Notes: generated from the sequence alone by a model not told the origin. A stretch of 64,000 nt of DNA from an uncultured Eisenbergiella sp. (GCA_947627215.1 CANQVD010000002.1:1-64000), one strand, 5' to 3'. Shown: positions 29,007-38,106, counted from the first letter of the stretch. Numbers and translations: made by a program.

Positions 29007-31355
29007 ATGTTTAATCTGAAAGATATCAGAGACAGAAAAGGTCTTTCGCTGCAGGCGCTCGCGGAGGCCCTGAATCGGAAATGGGCGGCAGCGCATCCGG
29101 AGGATCCGGAACATTTTACGGTGGATATGGTATTTCGGATGGAAAAGGAGCCGGGGAAAATACCGATGGAAGCGTTGGTCGCAATCAGCCAGGTGTTCGG
29201 TATGAGCGTTGATCAGATTTTGCAGGTTGAGGCTCCGAGGCTGAATGCTCCGACGGTCACAAATAAAAGAGAGAATATCGAAAAATTAAGAAATGAGATC
29301 GCGCAGTATATCCGGCAGCATTCGCAGGATGATTTCGCCGAAAAGCATCCGGAAATACGGAAGGGGCTGGAGGAGTTCGGAAGGATGATGTCAAAGAAGC
29401 CCAGGATCGCCTGCGTGGGACGCCCGGATGCAGGAAAGAGCAGTACAATAGACATGCTGCTGGGAGAGGATATTCTGCCCAGGAACTGGACGCCGACAAC
29501 CTCAACGATCATATACCTGAAGCATATTTCAGACAGACCGGAATATTTTGGAAATGATCTTGTCTGGGTATTTCGGGAAAAAACGAAAGCGTGCGGTGAA
29601 ACCTGTGCGCCGGATGTATATTGGGATCCGGATCGGATCGATGATGAGGCATATTGCCGGGAATGGAAGCTGACTGCGGGGAATTATGATCTGATTGCGC
29701 AGTATGGGGTACATTCCGGCAAAGAAGGAGATGCGGTAGGAGCCATTGTGGTTTTTGCCGACAGTCCGATACTCTATAACTGCGATCTGATCGATCTTCC
29801 GGGCTTTAATCCGGAGGCCATTTTAAATAAAGGCGAGGACGCAACGGTAGAAGATATTTATGATTCCCGGGATTCCATGATGTGCGACCGAGTCGTCCAG
29901 ATCGCGGACGGCTGCATATATTTGAGCATCGCAAACAGCTTTATGTATGGAGAAGAGCTGGCGATGGTGGAAACGATCATCAGGAATCTTCCGTGGATTG
30001 AGAAAAAGGGAGAGAACCGGATCCCGCCGTTGGGCAATCTGTTTATTGTAGCATCCCAGGCGCTGACGGTGGATCATGGAAATCAGGAGTCGCTGGACAG
30101 AATCCGCAGGAATGCCGCGAAACGGATATGGAAGATGATCTGCGATCATCCCGCGATCAGTACCCGCGAGGAGCAAACCGGATGGGAATACAGTGAAGAT
30201 ACGGTTTACAGCAGAATATTCACGTCTGAGATTGACTCAGAGGAACTGACGGCGAGATTTTACTCTGAACTGGCTGAATTTACAGAAATGCTTCCGGAGG
30301 AGCAGGAGAAGGATCTGTGGAGAAAACTGCAATTTTTTCATGATGGGAATATAGAGAACCTGAAAGGCCTTATCGGACAGAATGACAGGATTATGCGGAA
30401 TCATGAAGAGGCGATTGAACAACTGAAGCTGATGGAGGAAAATGAACCAAAACGGGTACGGGAGTTTAAGAATAATGAACGCAGGGTTACGAAGCAAATA
30501 GAAAGCATGAGAATATGCTCGGAAAAAGAAGTTTCACGCGTATATGATGAGGTGATCTGCGCGGATAACGTAAAAAGCACGATTGAAAGAAATGAACTGA
30601 AGAAAAACAAAAAGGATATGCAGCAGTTGATATCCCTGTTAAACGCACAGCTTGAAAACGGGGCTGTCTCTGTGCTGACAAAACAGTCCCGGCGGCTGCA
30701 GAAGGTAATCGAGGAGTATCTGCAGGACTGCAAAATCAGCTTTGCAAGCGGCTTTTCCGCCAGGCCGGATATTGAAGGAATGCCGTTTGCATTCAATATA
30801 GGCCGTTCGTTTGCCGGCGGTCTGACGGGACTGGCAGCGTATGGCGCGCTGGCAGCATGGGCGGCGGCTTACGGCAATCTGGGCGGCTATATCCTGGTGG
30901 CAAAAGCGGTGAGCATACTCGCGTCCATGGGGATTCATCTCGGCGGGACGGCGGCGGTAATCTCAGCGGTATCCTCGATCGGAGGCCCTGTGGTGCTGGG
31001 GATTGCGATTGCATCGGCGGCAATGATTTCTGCGATTCTGCTGTTAGGCGGTTCCTGGAAAAAGGTGATCGGGAACAAGGTGGTCAAACAGTATGAGAAG
31101 CAAAATGTGAAGGATAAATTATTGGGAATCTCCGCGGAATTTTGGGACGACACATTGACAGCTTTTCAGAAGGGCGTGGATAATATAGAGGCGGAATGGC
31201 AGAAGAAGATGAAAGACCACAAGAAAAAAGTGGAAGCTTTTGATGAAGAACTTCTGATGGCGGAGAAAGAGGATGCGGAGAAAGCGATCGAGTTCGTGCA
31301 GGGACTTTTCGAATTCGCGGGCAGTATGCTGAATATCGCAGCGGAAAAAGAATGA
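29007..31355 (+). CDS. HTH-dynamin-like GTPase fusion protein
   Basis: A 782-residue protein. Residues 1-75 form an XRE-like helix-turn-helix (LKDIRDRKGLSLQALAEAL, then ALVAISQVFGMSVDQIL). Residues about 130-400 are a dynamin-type GTPase: P-loop GRPDAGKSS (138-146), switch region TPTTST (162-167) and G3 DLPG (263-266); a clear G4 (T/N)KxD is not evident. Residues 430-590 are charged and coiled-coil. A hydrophobic Gly/Ala stretch at about 600-680 could insert in membrane. The C-terminus is again coiled-coil. GGAGGATACAGTT precedes the ATG. The region is less GC-rich than its neighbours, suggesting acquisition. Bacterial dynamins remodel membranes and some protect against phage; the DNA-binding fusion is unusual. 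Confidence 0.82.
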   Translation: MFNLKDIRDRKGLSLQALAEALNRKWAAAHPEDPEHFTVDMVFRMEKEPGKIPMEALVAISQVFGMSVDQILQVEAPRLNAPTVTNKRENIEKLRNEIAQYIRQHSQDDFAEKHPEIRKGLEEFGRMMSKKPRIACVGRPDAGKSSTIDMLLGEDILPRNWTPTTSTIIYLKHISDRPEYFGNDLVWVFREKTKACGETCAPDVYWDPDRIDDEAYCREWKLTAGNYDLIAQYGVHSGKEGDAVGAIVVFADSPILYNCDLIDLPGFNPEAILNKGEDATVEDIYDSRDSMMCDRVVQIADGCIYLSIANSFMYGEELAMVETIIRNLPWIEKKGENRIPPLGNLFIVASQALTVDHGNQESLDRIRRNAAKRIWKMICDHPAISTREEQTGWEYSEDTVYSRIFTSEIDSEELTARFYSELAEFTEMLPEEQEKDLWRKLQFFHDGNIENLKGLIGQNDRIMRNHEEAIEQLKLMEENEPKRVREFKNNERRVTKQIESMRICSEKEVSRVYDEVICADNVKSTIERNELKKNKKDMQQLISLLNAQLENGAVSVLTKQSRRLQKVIEEYLQDCKISFASGFSARPDIEGMPFAFNIGRSFAGGLTGLAAYGALAAWAAAYGNLGGYILVAKAVSILASMGIHLGGTAAVISAVSSIGGPVVLGIAIASAAMISAILLLGGSWKKVIGNKVVKQYEKQNVKDKLLGISAEFWDDTLTAFQKGVDNIEAEWQKKMKDHKKKVEAFDEELLMAEKEDAEKAIEFVQGLFEFAGSMLNIAAEKE

Positions 31356-31424
31356 AGAAAAAGGCAGGGGAAACGCCGTTTGCCGTCCGGCATTCAGAGC
31401 GTTTCCCCCGGGAGGGAAAATACC

Positions 31425-31583
31425 GTGGCATATATCAGAAGCAGAACGGAAGAGCGCACCGGCTATCAGGCCTCGGAGGGGTTTCGGCCCTCCGTGGATC
31501 TGGGCTGTGATTTCGTCATGGTTTACGGGACAGACAGTACGATGCCGGCGCGGTCTGCAAAGGGCGCGCCGGAGAGCGGATGA
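31425..31583 (+). pseudogene. N-terminal remnant of a secreted/glycan-related protein
   Basis: A 52-codon frame starts at GTG 31425 with GGGAGG upstream and contains SVDLGCDFVMVYGTDSTMPAR. That phrase resembles the opening of a family of putative glycoside-hydrolase-like proteins found near sugar enzymes in Lachnospiraceae, which continue for several hundred residues. Here the frame ends at a TGA after ARSAKGAPESG, so only the beginning survives. The upstream GGGGAAACGC/GCGTTTCCCC inverted repeat (31369-31410) may terminate the GTPase transcript. Family identity is tentative. Confidence 0.4.
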
Positions 31584-31678
31584 GCGGCCATATGATCGGG
31601 CCGGATATCCGGAAAAATCATATTGCAAAATCCGGCGTCTGAGAATAGAATGGAAGCTACAGGAGGAGGTAACAGAAG

Positions 31679-32938
31679 ATGAACAGCAACCGCAAATATC
31701 AGTTGGACACAGAGGAAAACCGCGCGTTTTTAAAGGAAATGGGAGAGGGCATTCTTCGATTCGGGAAATGGTTCCCCGCGCCCGGGGGTTCCTCCTATTA
31801 TCTGGGAGACGACGGCACGCCCTGGAAGGACAGACCCAGGGAGACCTGGATCACATCGCGCATGGTGCATGTTTACAGCATCGGCGATCTGCTGGGGTAT
31901 GAGGGCTGCGGAGCGCTGGCGGATGCCGGCCTGAAGGGCCTGCTGGGAGAGCTGCATGATGAGGCCCACGGAGGATGGTATGCCGGCCTGAAGGCGGACG
32001 GAAGCGTGCTGCCCACCAAGCAGTGTTACGCGCACGCTTTTGTGATCCTCGCGGCGACCTCCGCGCTGCTGGCGGGAAGACCGGGGGCAAAGGCGCTTTT
32101 AGAGGACGCCTGCCGGATCTATGATGAGAAATTCTGGAACGAGCAGGAGGGGCTGTCCTGCGATACCTGGGATACGGATTTCACCGAGCTGGACAGCTAT
32201 CGGGGGCTCAATGCCAACATGCATACGGTGGAGGCCTTTCTGGCGGTGGCCGATGCGGCGGCGGATGAAAAATACCGCATTCGCGCGGGCAGGATTATTG
32301 ACCATGTGCTGGAGTGGGCCGAACAGAATGACTGGCGTCTGCCGGAGCATTTTACCAGCGGCTGGAAGGCGGAGCCTGAACGCAACCGGGAAAAGCCGGA
32401 CGATCCGTTCAAGCCCTACGGCGCGACGCCTGGGCACGGGATCGAATGGGCCAGGCTGATCGTCCAGTGGGCGGTGTCCACCTATGCTCCGGATTCGGAA
32501 GAGATCGGGAAATATCTGGAGACGGCGAAGAAGCTGTACCGCAGGGCCGTTTCCGACGCCTGGAGCTGTGACGGCGCTCCCGGTATCGTGTATACGACGG
32601 ATTGGGACGGGAAACCGGTGGTACACGACAGGATGCACTGGACGCTGGCGGAGGCGATCAACACGTCCGCAGTTCTTTACCGGATTTGCGGGGATGAGGC
32701 ATACGCGGAGGATTATGCTTCCTTTATGGAATATCTGGATACGGCCGTGCTGGATCATGTGAACGGGTCCTGGTTCCATCAACTGAATGAAAAAAATGAA
32801 CTCATAGGCACCGTATGGCCCGGGAAATCCGATCTGTATCATGCGTTCCAGGCGACGCTGATTCCCTATAACGCGCGGATCGGCTGCTCCATCGCGGCAG
32901 CGGTAAAGGAGAAGGAGAACGAAAGAGAAAAGAAATAA
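31679..32938 (+). CDS. YihS-like AGE-family aldose-ketose isomerase
   Basis: A 419-residue protein of the N-acylglucosamine 2-epimerase superfamily with an (alpha/alpha)6 barrel. It matches YihS (sulfoquinovose/mannose isomerase) through its length: WITSRMVHVYS, GGWYAGL, YRGLNANMHTVEAFL with the catalytic histidine, TPGHGIEWARL, DGAPGIVYTTDWDGKPV and NGSWFHQL, all in YihS order. It would interconvert an aldose with its ketose. AGGAGGAGGTAACAGAAG is a strong ribosome binding site. No other sulfoglycolysis genes are nearby, so mannose or a related aldose is as likely a substrate as sulfoquinovose. Confidence 0.85.
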   Translation: MNSNRKYQLDTEENRAFLKEMGEGILRFGKWFPAPGGSSYYLGDDGTPWKDRPRETWITSRMVHVYSIGDLLGYEGCGALADAGLKGLLGELHDEAHGGWYAGLKADGSVLPTKQCYAHAFVILAATSALLAGRPGAKALLEDACRIYDEKFWNEQEGLSCDTWDTDFTELDSYRGLNANMHTVEAFLAVADAAADEKYRIRAGRIIDHVLEWAEQNDWRLPEHFTSGWKAEPERNREKPDDPFKPYGATPGHGIEWARLIVQWAVSTYAPDSEEIGKYLETAKKLYRRAVSDAWSCDGAPGIVYTTDWDGKPVVHDRMHWTLAEAINTSAVLYRICGDEAYAEDYASFMEYLDTAVLDHVNGSWFHQLNEKNELIGTVWPGKSDLYHAFQATLIPYNARIGCSIAAAVKEKENEREKK

Positions 32939-33071
32939 TGGCCGGAATGCGGTCCGGCAGCAGGAGTCGCCGCAGAGCGCGAGGGGGAACCGACCGTTCT
33001 GCGGCGGCTCCCTTTTTGCCCGCAAAGCGGCGGTTTTCTTTTTCTGAGCCCGCGGCAGCGCGGCGGACGGT

Positions 33072-33320
33072 TCAGTCCCCGGGGCCGCCCTTCAGCGCCG
33101 GAACGATGTCCGTATCGTCCCGTATTTCCAGCAGATCGGATATTTCACAGTGAAAATAATCGCAGAGCTTCAGAATCAGGCCGGCGTCCACCCGCTGAAA
33201 GTCGTCCCGGCAGTATCGGTTGAAATTACCCCTCTGTAAATCCAGGTCCTTGCAGATTCGTGTTTTGCTGATTCCGTTTTCTTCCAGCAGATCTGTGATC
33301 CTGATATGTAAATGCTTCAT
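33072..33320 (-). CDS. XRE-family (Cro/C1-type) transcriptional regulator
   Basis: An 82-residue protein that is almost entirely a Cro/C1-type HTH domain: RITDLLEENGISKTRICKDLDLQRGNFNRY, then LILKLCDYFHCEISDLLEI. AGGGGA lies before the ATG on the minus strand. A promoter with an overlapping inverted repeat (33345-33373) suggests autorepression. It is divergent from the uncharacterised gene at 33490 and may control it. Confidence 0.88.
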   Translation of the reverse strand: MKHLHIRITDLLEENGISKTRICKDLDLQRGNFNRYCRDDFQRVDAGLILKLCDYFHCEISDLLEIRDDTDIVPALKGGPGD

Positions 33321-33344
33321 AAATGAATCCCCTTTTTATGGTTT

Positions 33345-33373
33345 ATTATATCCGGAAAGGATATTTTTGGTAA
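33345..33373 (-). promoter_or_regulatory. Promoter and probable operator of the XRE gene
   Basis: On the minus strand TTACCA (33368-33373) and TATAAT (33345-33350) have a 17-base spacer. ATATCC-GGAAA-GGATAT (33348-33364), a perfect inverted repeat, fills the spacer and touches the -10, the classic position for a repressor site. Confidence 0.7.
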
Positions 33374-33489
33374 TTTCCTATATATACATTCTATGTTCAT
33401 ATACTGTATAATTAGACAGCATACAAACAGACATGGTCTGCCGGACAGGCGTTTGCGCGGCCGGGACTGAAAGAGCGGGGAGCGGGATT

Positions 33490-33957
33490 TTGGAAAAGAG
33501 CGCGGATTTTACGAAACAGTACAGACAGGATCTGGAAGCTTTTGCCGGAGCGGCGGGGAAAACGCCGGAAAAACGGCAGGAGCTTATGGAACAGGCCGAA
33601 AAGCTGATGGACGGCCAAAAGCCCTTATATCGAAAGGTGAAGAATGAGAAAAAGAAGAAGCGGATAGAAGAGGTCTTTTATCCGCTTCTCTGCAGGATCG
33701 CGGACATTCAGGGCGGCCGCGTTCTGCTGAAAACGGATGGAGGCTCGCTGGTGGGACAGCTCGTTTATGAGGGCGGCTGCCTGACGCTGGACAGGGATGC
33801 GTTCATGAATCTGGACGGCTTTTTCTCTGTCGCGGAGGCCGCCGACGATATCTATATTTCCGGCGGGAAAGAGGGGGTTCGGATTCAGCTCCTGTTTCGG
33901 ATGTACGATCCCGTGCGGATGGAGGAGGACCGGACGGAAACGGGGCCGCAGGGCTGA
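33490..33957 (+). CDS. Uncharacterised cytoplasmic protein
   Basis: A protein of about 155 residues that I do not recognise. The N-terminal third is helical and charged (KSADFTKQYRQDLEAF, KVKNEKKKKRIEEVF). The rest is a beta-rich domain (GGRVLLKTDGGSLVGQL, GGCLTLDRDAF, DIYISGGKEGVRIQLLFRMYDP). There is no signal peptide or membrane helix. The frame opens at ATG 33433, which lacks a ribosome binding site; GGGGAG at 33477-33482 favours the TTG at 33490. TATAAT at 33407-33412 may be its -10. It is divergent from the small XRE regulator, so the two could form a regulated pair. Confidence 0.55.
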   Translation: MEKSADFTKQYRQDLEAFAGAAGKTPEKRQELMEQAEKLMDGQKPLYRKVKNEKKKKRIEEVFYPLLCRIADIQGGRVLLKTDGGSLVGQLVYEGGCLTLDRDAFMNLDGFFSVAEAADDIYISGGKEGVRIQLLFRMYDPVRMEEDRTETGPQG

Positions 33958-34042
33958 AGGCGCCTGTTCCGGCGGTCGCCTGTGTGAAAAAACGTCAATT
34001 TCCGACATGAAGTGTGCAAATAAATCGGTTTGCGCCGGTGAT

Positions 34043-34195
34043 ATAATGAGCGTTAGCGAGAAGAATGAGCTTGCTCATTCGGCGAGCGGCGAATGGCGGC
34101 CATGAACCGCAGGTTCATGGCATAATGAGCGTTAGCGGGAAGAATGAGCTTGCTCATTCGGCGAGCGGCGAATGGCGGCCGTGAACCTCAGGCGG
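34043..34195 (+). repeat. Tandem palindromic repeat, two copies of about 79 bases
   Basis: The unit starts ATAATGAGCGTTAGCG at 34043 and again at 34122. Each copy contains the perfect hairpin GAATGAGC-TT-GCTCATTC and the segment GGCGAGCGGCGAATGGCGGC. The first copy ends with a second hairpin CATGAACC-GCA-GGTTCATG (34101-34119), which is degraded in the second. Copies differ at only a few positions over the shared part. They lie upstream of an ABC exporter and could be extragenic mobile palindromes. Confidence 0.8.
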
Positions 34196-34246
34196 AAATC
34201 ATGCGGGGAGCCGCCGGCTCCCCCGCTTTATGTCAGGTGGAAAAAG

Positions 34247-36079
34247 ATGGAGACACTGAAATTCGGATACCGATTCTTTAAAAAAAGCATGCCCGTCGCG
34301 ATACTGGCGGAGGTCTTAAGCCTTGTCGGCATTTACGCGGAGCTGCTGCTGCCGCTGCTGACAGGGATCCTGATTGACTTTGTCATACAGAGCGGCGAGG
34401 TGGAAAAGGACAGCGGCGGGATCTTTCATTTCCTGCTGACAGGCGCGTATGGCGGGGTGCATACCATGCGGCTGTTCGGGGCTATCGCGGCGGTTTACCT
34501 CGTTCTGATCGGGCTTCGGATCACGGTCATTTACGCGCGGGACCTGATGCAGGAGCAGATCGGCCTGAAGCTGGAAACGGAGCTGCGCTACGCGACCTAC
34601 GCCAAGCTGATGGAGCTGGATTCCGCGACGATCGCGGATTATAATTCCGGCGAGCTTCTGCAGATCCTCAACAGCGATACCATCATGTTCAAGGAGCTGT
34701 TCGCGCACAGGATCCCGTATCTGGCGGATTCTATTTTCATTCTGGTCACGACGCTGGTCCTGATCGCGGAAATCAATCTTTCCTTTATCATCATCCCGCT
34801 GATCCTGATGCCGTTTCTGGTGACGACGGTGGTGAATTTCAAGAGAAAGGCCCGTGTGAATTTTAAGGATATCCGCAGCAAGAGTTCAGCCATGAATCTG
34901 ACGGTTCAGGAAAACATCGCGGCGGTGCGGATCGTCCGTTCTTTCACGAATGAAGAGCTGGAGAAGGAAAAGTTCGGCGTATCCAATCAGAACCTTCTGA
35001 ACGCCAGGCTGAAGCAGATCTGGCTTTCCTCCCGGTTCGACCTGACGTTCAACGCCATCCGGCAGATCGCCTATATCGGGACCATTGTGATCGGCGCCGT
35101 TCTGGTGATCAGGGGGTATCTGACGGTGGGCTATATCCTGTCCTCCTCCACCTATGTGCTCCGCATCATGAACAACATCACCAGCCTGAACAACCATATT
35201 TTCAACATGCAGCAGCAGACCATCGCCGGTCTGGAGCTGAAAAGCTTCATGGAAAAGCAGAGCAGGGTGCCGGATCACGAGCAGGTGGCGCTGCGGTGCG
35301 ACGCTCCCGACATCGAGCTGAAAAATGTGTCCATGCAAATCGACGGACAGGATATCCTGAAAAACATCAATGTGAGCATTCCCTACGGGAAAAAGATCGG
35401 CATTGTGGGTGAGACGGGGTCTGGCAAGAGCGTGCTGCTCAAGGCGCTGGTGCGCACCCGGGACATCACCGGCGGCAGCATCACGCTGGACGGGCATGAT
35501 ATCCGGGAGTTCAGCCTGGACAGCCTGCGCCGCATGTATTCCTATGTGTTTCAGGACGTGTTTCTGTTTTCCAACACCATCGAGTCCAATATCGCCTACA
35601 GCAGGCCGGACATCGATGAACGGATGGTGACCCAGGCAGCCACCCACGCACAGGCCAGCCGCTTCATCGACGCGCTGGCGGACCGCTATAAAACCGTCGT
35701 GGGGGAGCGGGGGCTCGGCATTTCCGGCGGACAGAAGCAGCGGCTCTCCATCGCCAGGGCGTTTCACAAGAACGCGCCGGTGTTTATCCTGGACGATTCC
35801 ACCAGCGCGCTGGATGTCAACACGGAGCGTACCCTGCTGAAGAACATTGAGGAGAATTTTAAGGAAAAAACTGTGATCATCACGGCGCACCGTTTTTCCT
35901 CCGTCGTGAACTGCGACGAGATCCTCTATATGAAGGACGGCGAGATCACGGAACGGGGAACCTTCCAGGAGCTGATGGCGCTGGGCGGGAGCTTTGCACA
36001 TGTATACAACGTCCAGCAGGAGCAGCAGGATTCCGTGGTGGATTATGACCTCCTGGGGTCCGGAAGAAAGGGGGCGTGA
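34247..36079 (+). CDS. ABC exporter subunit (membrane + ATPase fusion), first of pair
   Basis: A 610-residue half-transporter. Residues 1-330 are a six-helix membrane domain and the rest is an ATPase with Walker A GETGSGKS, signature ISGGQKQR, Walker B VFILDDSTSALD and the switch histidine in TAHRFS. The frame opens at 34172, but GGTGG before ATG 34247 gives METLKFGYRF, typical for the family. It is followed after 3 bases by a second half-transporter, so they form a heterodimer like BmrCD/LmrCD for multidrug or lipid export. Its Walker B carries aspartate (LDDS) where the partner has glutamate, marking this as the degenerate site. Confidence 0.9.
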   Translation: METLKFGYRFFKKSMPVAILAEVLSLVGIYAELLLPLLTGILIDFVIQSGEVEKDSGGIFHFLLTGAYGGVHTMRLFGAIAAVYLVLIGLRITVIYARDLMQEQIGLKLETELRYATYAKLMELDSATIADYNSGELLQILNSDTIMFKELFAHRIPYLADSIFILVTTLVLIAEINLSFIIIPLILMPFLVTTVVNFKRKARVNFKDIRSKSSAMNLTVQENIAAVRIVRSFTNEELEKEKFGVSNQNLLNARLKQIWLSSRFDLTFNAIRQIAYIGTIVIGAVLVIRGYLTVGYILSSSTYVLRIMNNITSLNNHIFNMQQQTIAGLELKSFMEKQSRVPDHEQVALRCDAPDIELKNVSMQIDGQDILKNINVSIPYGKKIGIVGETGSGKSVLLKALVRTRDITGGSITLDGHDIREFSLDSLRRMYSYVFQDVFLFSNTIESNIAYSRPDIDERMVTQAATHAQASRFIDALADRYKTVVGERGLGISGGQKQRLSIARAFHKNAPVFILDDSTSALDVNTERTLLKNIEENFKEKTVIITAHRFSSVVNCDEILYMKDGEITERGTFQELMALGGSFAHVYNVQQEQQDSVVDYDLLGSGRKGA

Positions 36080-36082
36080 GCG

Positions 36083-37849
36083 ATGGCCAAGCGGAATACC
36101 TTCTTTGAAGACGAACAGATTGAGAAGAAAATCGATATCAAACAGTTGGGAAGGACCGTGCAGTATATCCTTCCCTATCGGAAGATTCTGATTCTCGTCA
36201 CCTGTATGATGCTGGTGGCGGCGGTGGTATCCCTTTTCCCGCCCAGGCTGTTAAAGCTGATCGTAGACGAGGTGGTGGTCAATCAGGATTACCGGCAGTT
36301 GGCGCTGCTGGGAGCGGGACTGGTTCTTCTGGCGGCCGTGGAGATCCTTTCCACCTTTATCCAGGCCCGGAGCATGGGAAAGATGGGGCTTCTGATCATT
36401 TCCAATATCCGGACGGATATCTTTGAACGGCTGCAGCGTCTGCCCTTTGATTATTTCGATAACCGTCCGGACGGCAAGATCGTTGTCCGCGTGACGGAGT
36501 ACATCAACGCGCTGGCGGATTTCTTTTCCAATTACGTGATGATGTTCGCCATCTATATCGTGAAAATCGTCGTGGTGACCGTGTTCATGCTCTCCCTGAG
36601 TCCCGTGCTGACGCTGATCGTATTCGCCGTCATCGTGCCCATGATGGTCATCGTGTTTGTGCTCCGCTCGGTGCTGCGCAGGATGTACACGCTGCACCGC
36701 CTGAAAAATTCCAACCGGACCGCGTTTCTGGTGGAATCCATCATGGGAGAGCAGATCGTTAAAAATTATAACCGCATCGAGATCAATAAGGAGACCTACA
36801 GGGACATCCATCAGGAGAGCGTGAAAATGTGGTGGAGCATCACGAAGCGCTCCCGTCTGAACCAGCCGGTGGTCATGGGCTTCTGGCACGTGGGCACGCT
36901 GCTGATTTACGGCGTGGCGCTGGCCCTGATTCTGGGAGGAAACAGCATGATCACCGCCGGCGTGGTGATCACCTTTACCACCTATATGAGCTCCTTCCAG
37001 GATCCGCTGTCCCAGATCTCCACCATCATTCAGGAGCTGGCTCAGGTGTGCTCCAATCTGGAGCAGGTATTTGAGACCATCGATTATCCGCTGGGCATAC
37101 AGGATAAGGAAAACGCCGTCACCCTGAAAAACATAAAGGGAAGAGTGGATTTCAACGATGTCACCTTCGCCTACGAGGAGAACGTGAACGTTCTGGAGCA
37201 TTTCGATCTCCATGTGAGGCCTGGCGAGACCATCGCCCTGGTTGGCCCCACGGGCGCCGGAAAGACGACGATCATCAACATGCTCACCCGGTTTTACGAC
37301 GTGCAGCAGGGGAGTGTGACAGTGGACGGCATCGATGTGCGGGACGCCACCCTCGATTCCCTGCGCAGGGAGGTGGGCGTGCTGATGCAGGATCCCTTCA
37401 TTTTCAAGGGGACCGTGCTGGAGAATATCCGATACGGCAGAAGGGACGCGACGGACGAAGAATGTATGGAAGCGGCGAAAACGATCTTCGCGGACAAATT
37501 CATTCAAAGGCTGAACGGCGGCTATGAACATGTGCTGGAGGAACGCGGCGCAGGTCTGTCCGCGGGCGAACGGCAGTTGATCAGCTTCGCCCGGATCGTG
37601 CTGAAAAACCCTTCCGTCATCATCCTGGACGAGGCCACCAGTGCCATCGACACGGAGACGGAGCTGCTCATCAAGCAGGCGCTTGACGTGCTGATTCAGG
37701 ATAAAACGGCGTTTATCGTCGCCCACAGGCTGTCCACGATCCGCAATTCCGACCGGATCCTCTACATCAGCAACAAGGGGATCGCGGAGGAAGGCACCCA
37801 CGAACAGCTCATGGCGAAAAAAGGCCTGTACTACGAACTGGCGAAGTGA
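36083..37849 (+). CDS. ABC exporter subunit (membrane + ATPase fusion), second of pair
   Basis: A 588-residue half-transporter with an N-terminal cytoplasmic segment, six membrane helices (about 30-320) and an ATPase domain: Walker A GPTGAGKTT, signature LSAGERQLI, Walker B VIILDEATSAID with the catalytic glutamate, and the switch histidine in VAHRLS. GTGAGCG precedes the ATG and the gene begins 3 bases after the first subunit. The canonical glutamate and the partner's aspartate are the usual asymmetry of heterodimeric exporters. The substrate is unknown. Confidence 0.92.
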   Translation: MAKRNTFFEDEQIEKKIDIKQLGRTVQYILPYRKILILVTCMMLVAAVVSLFPPRLLKLIVDEVVVNQDYRQLALLGAGLVLLAAVEILSTFIQARSMGKMGLLIISNIRTDIFERLQRLPFDYFDNRPDGKIVVRVTEYINALADFFSNYVMMFAIYIVKIVVVTVFMLSLSPVLTLIVFAVIVPMMVIVFVLRSVLRRMYTLHRLKNSNRTAFLVESIMGEQIVKNYNRIEINKETYRDIHQESVKMWWSITKRSRLNQPVVMGFWHVGTLLIYGVALALILGGNSMITAGVVITFTTYMSSFQDPLSQISTIIQELAQVCSNLEQVFETIDYPLGIQDKENAVTLKNIKGRVDFNDVTFAYEENVNVLEHFDLHVRPGETIALVGPTGAGKTTIINMLTRFYDVQQGSVTVDGIDVRDATLDSLRREVGVLMQDPFIFKGTVLENIRYGRRDATDEECMEAAKTIFADKFIQRLNGGYEHVLEERGAGLSAGERQLISFARIVLKNPSVIILDEATSAIDTETELLIKQALDVLIQDKTAFIVAHRLSTIRNSDRILYISNKGIAEEGTHEQLMAKKGLYYELAK

Positions 37850-38019
37850 GATGCACGGCTGATGGCGCCGCCTGTTTTTAAACTTTATGCGGAATGCGTC
37901 GCCCCCTGCCCTCAGACCCACAGGACAGGGCGTGGTGTGCTCTACTGCAAAGCCTAAAGACAGGGGCGTCATATTTCGTCACGGATGGATGCAAAATTAC
38001 AGTTTTGCACCAAAAACTG

Positions 38020-38047
38020 TTGACAAAGGGCTGATTGAGGGGATAAT
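38020..38047 (+). promoter_or_regulatory. Predicted promoter of the lipoprotein gene
   Basis: TTGACA (38020-38025) and GATAAT (38042-38047) with 16 bases between, 60 bases before the ATG at 38107. The rest of 37850-38106 holds no gene; it has nested CCCCCTG/CAGGGG repeats near 37911-37967 and a GCAAAA/TTTTGC hairpin near 37991-38007. Confidence 0.7.
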
Positions 38048-38106
38048 GGGGGTATGGGTTTCCATATGCCCTGCAGAATAGACATGATCAGAGGGGATTT
38101 CAGAAA

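Noticed and set aside
36251-37972. 573-codon minus-strand frame
   Set aside because: Antisense to the second ABC exporter subunit with His/Asp/Arg-rich shadow composition.
37905-37975. Possible structured RNA from nested CCCTG/CAGGG repeats
   Set aside because: The pairing is imperfect and no riboswitch or known RNA pattern is visible; left as a note in the promoter entry.
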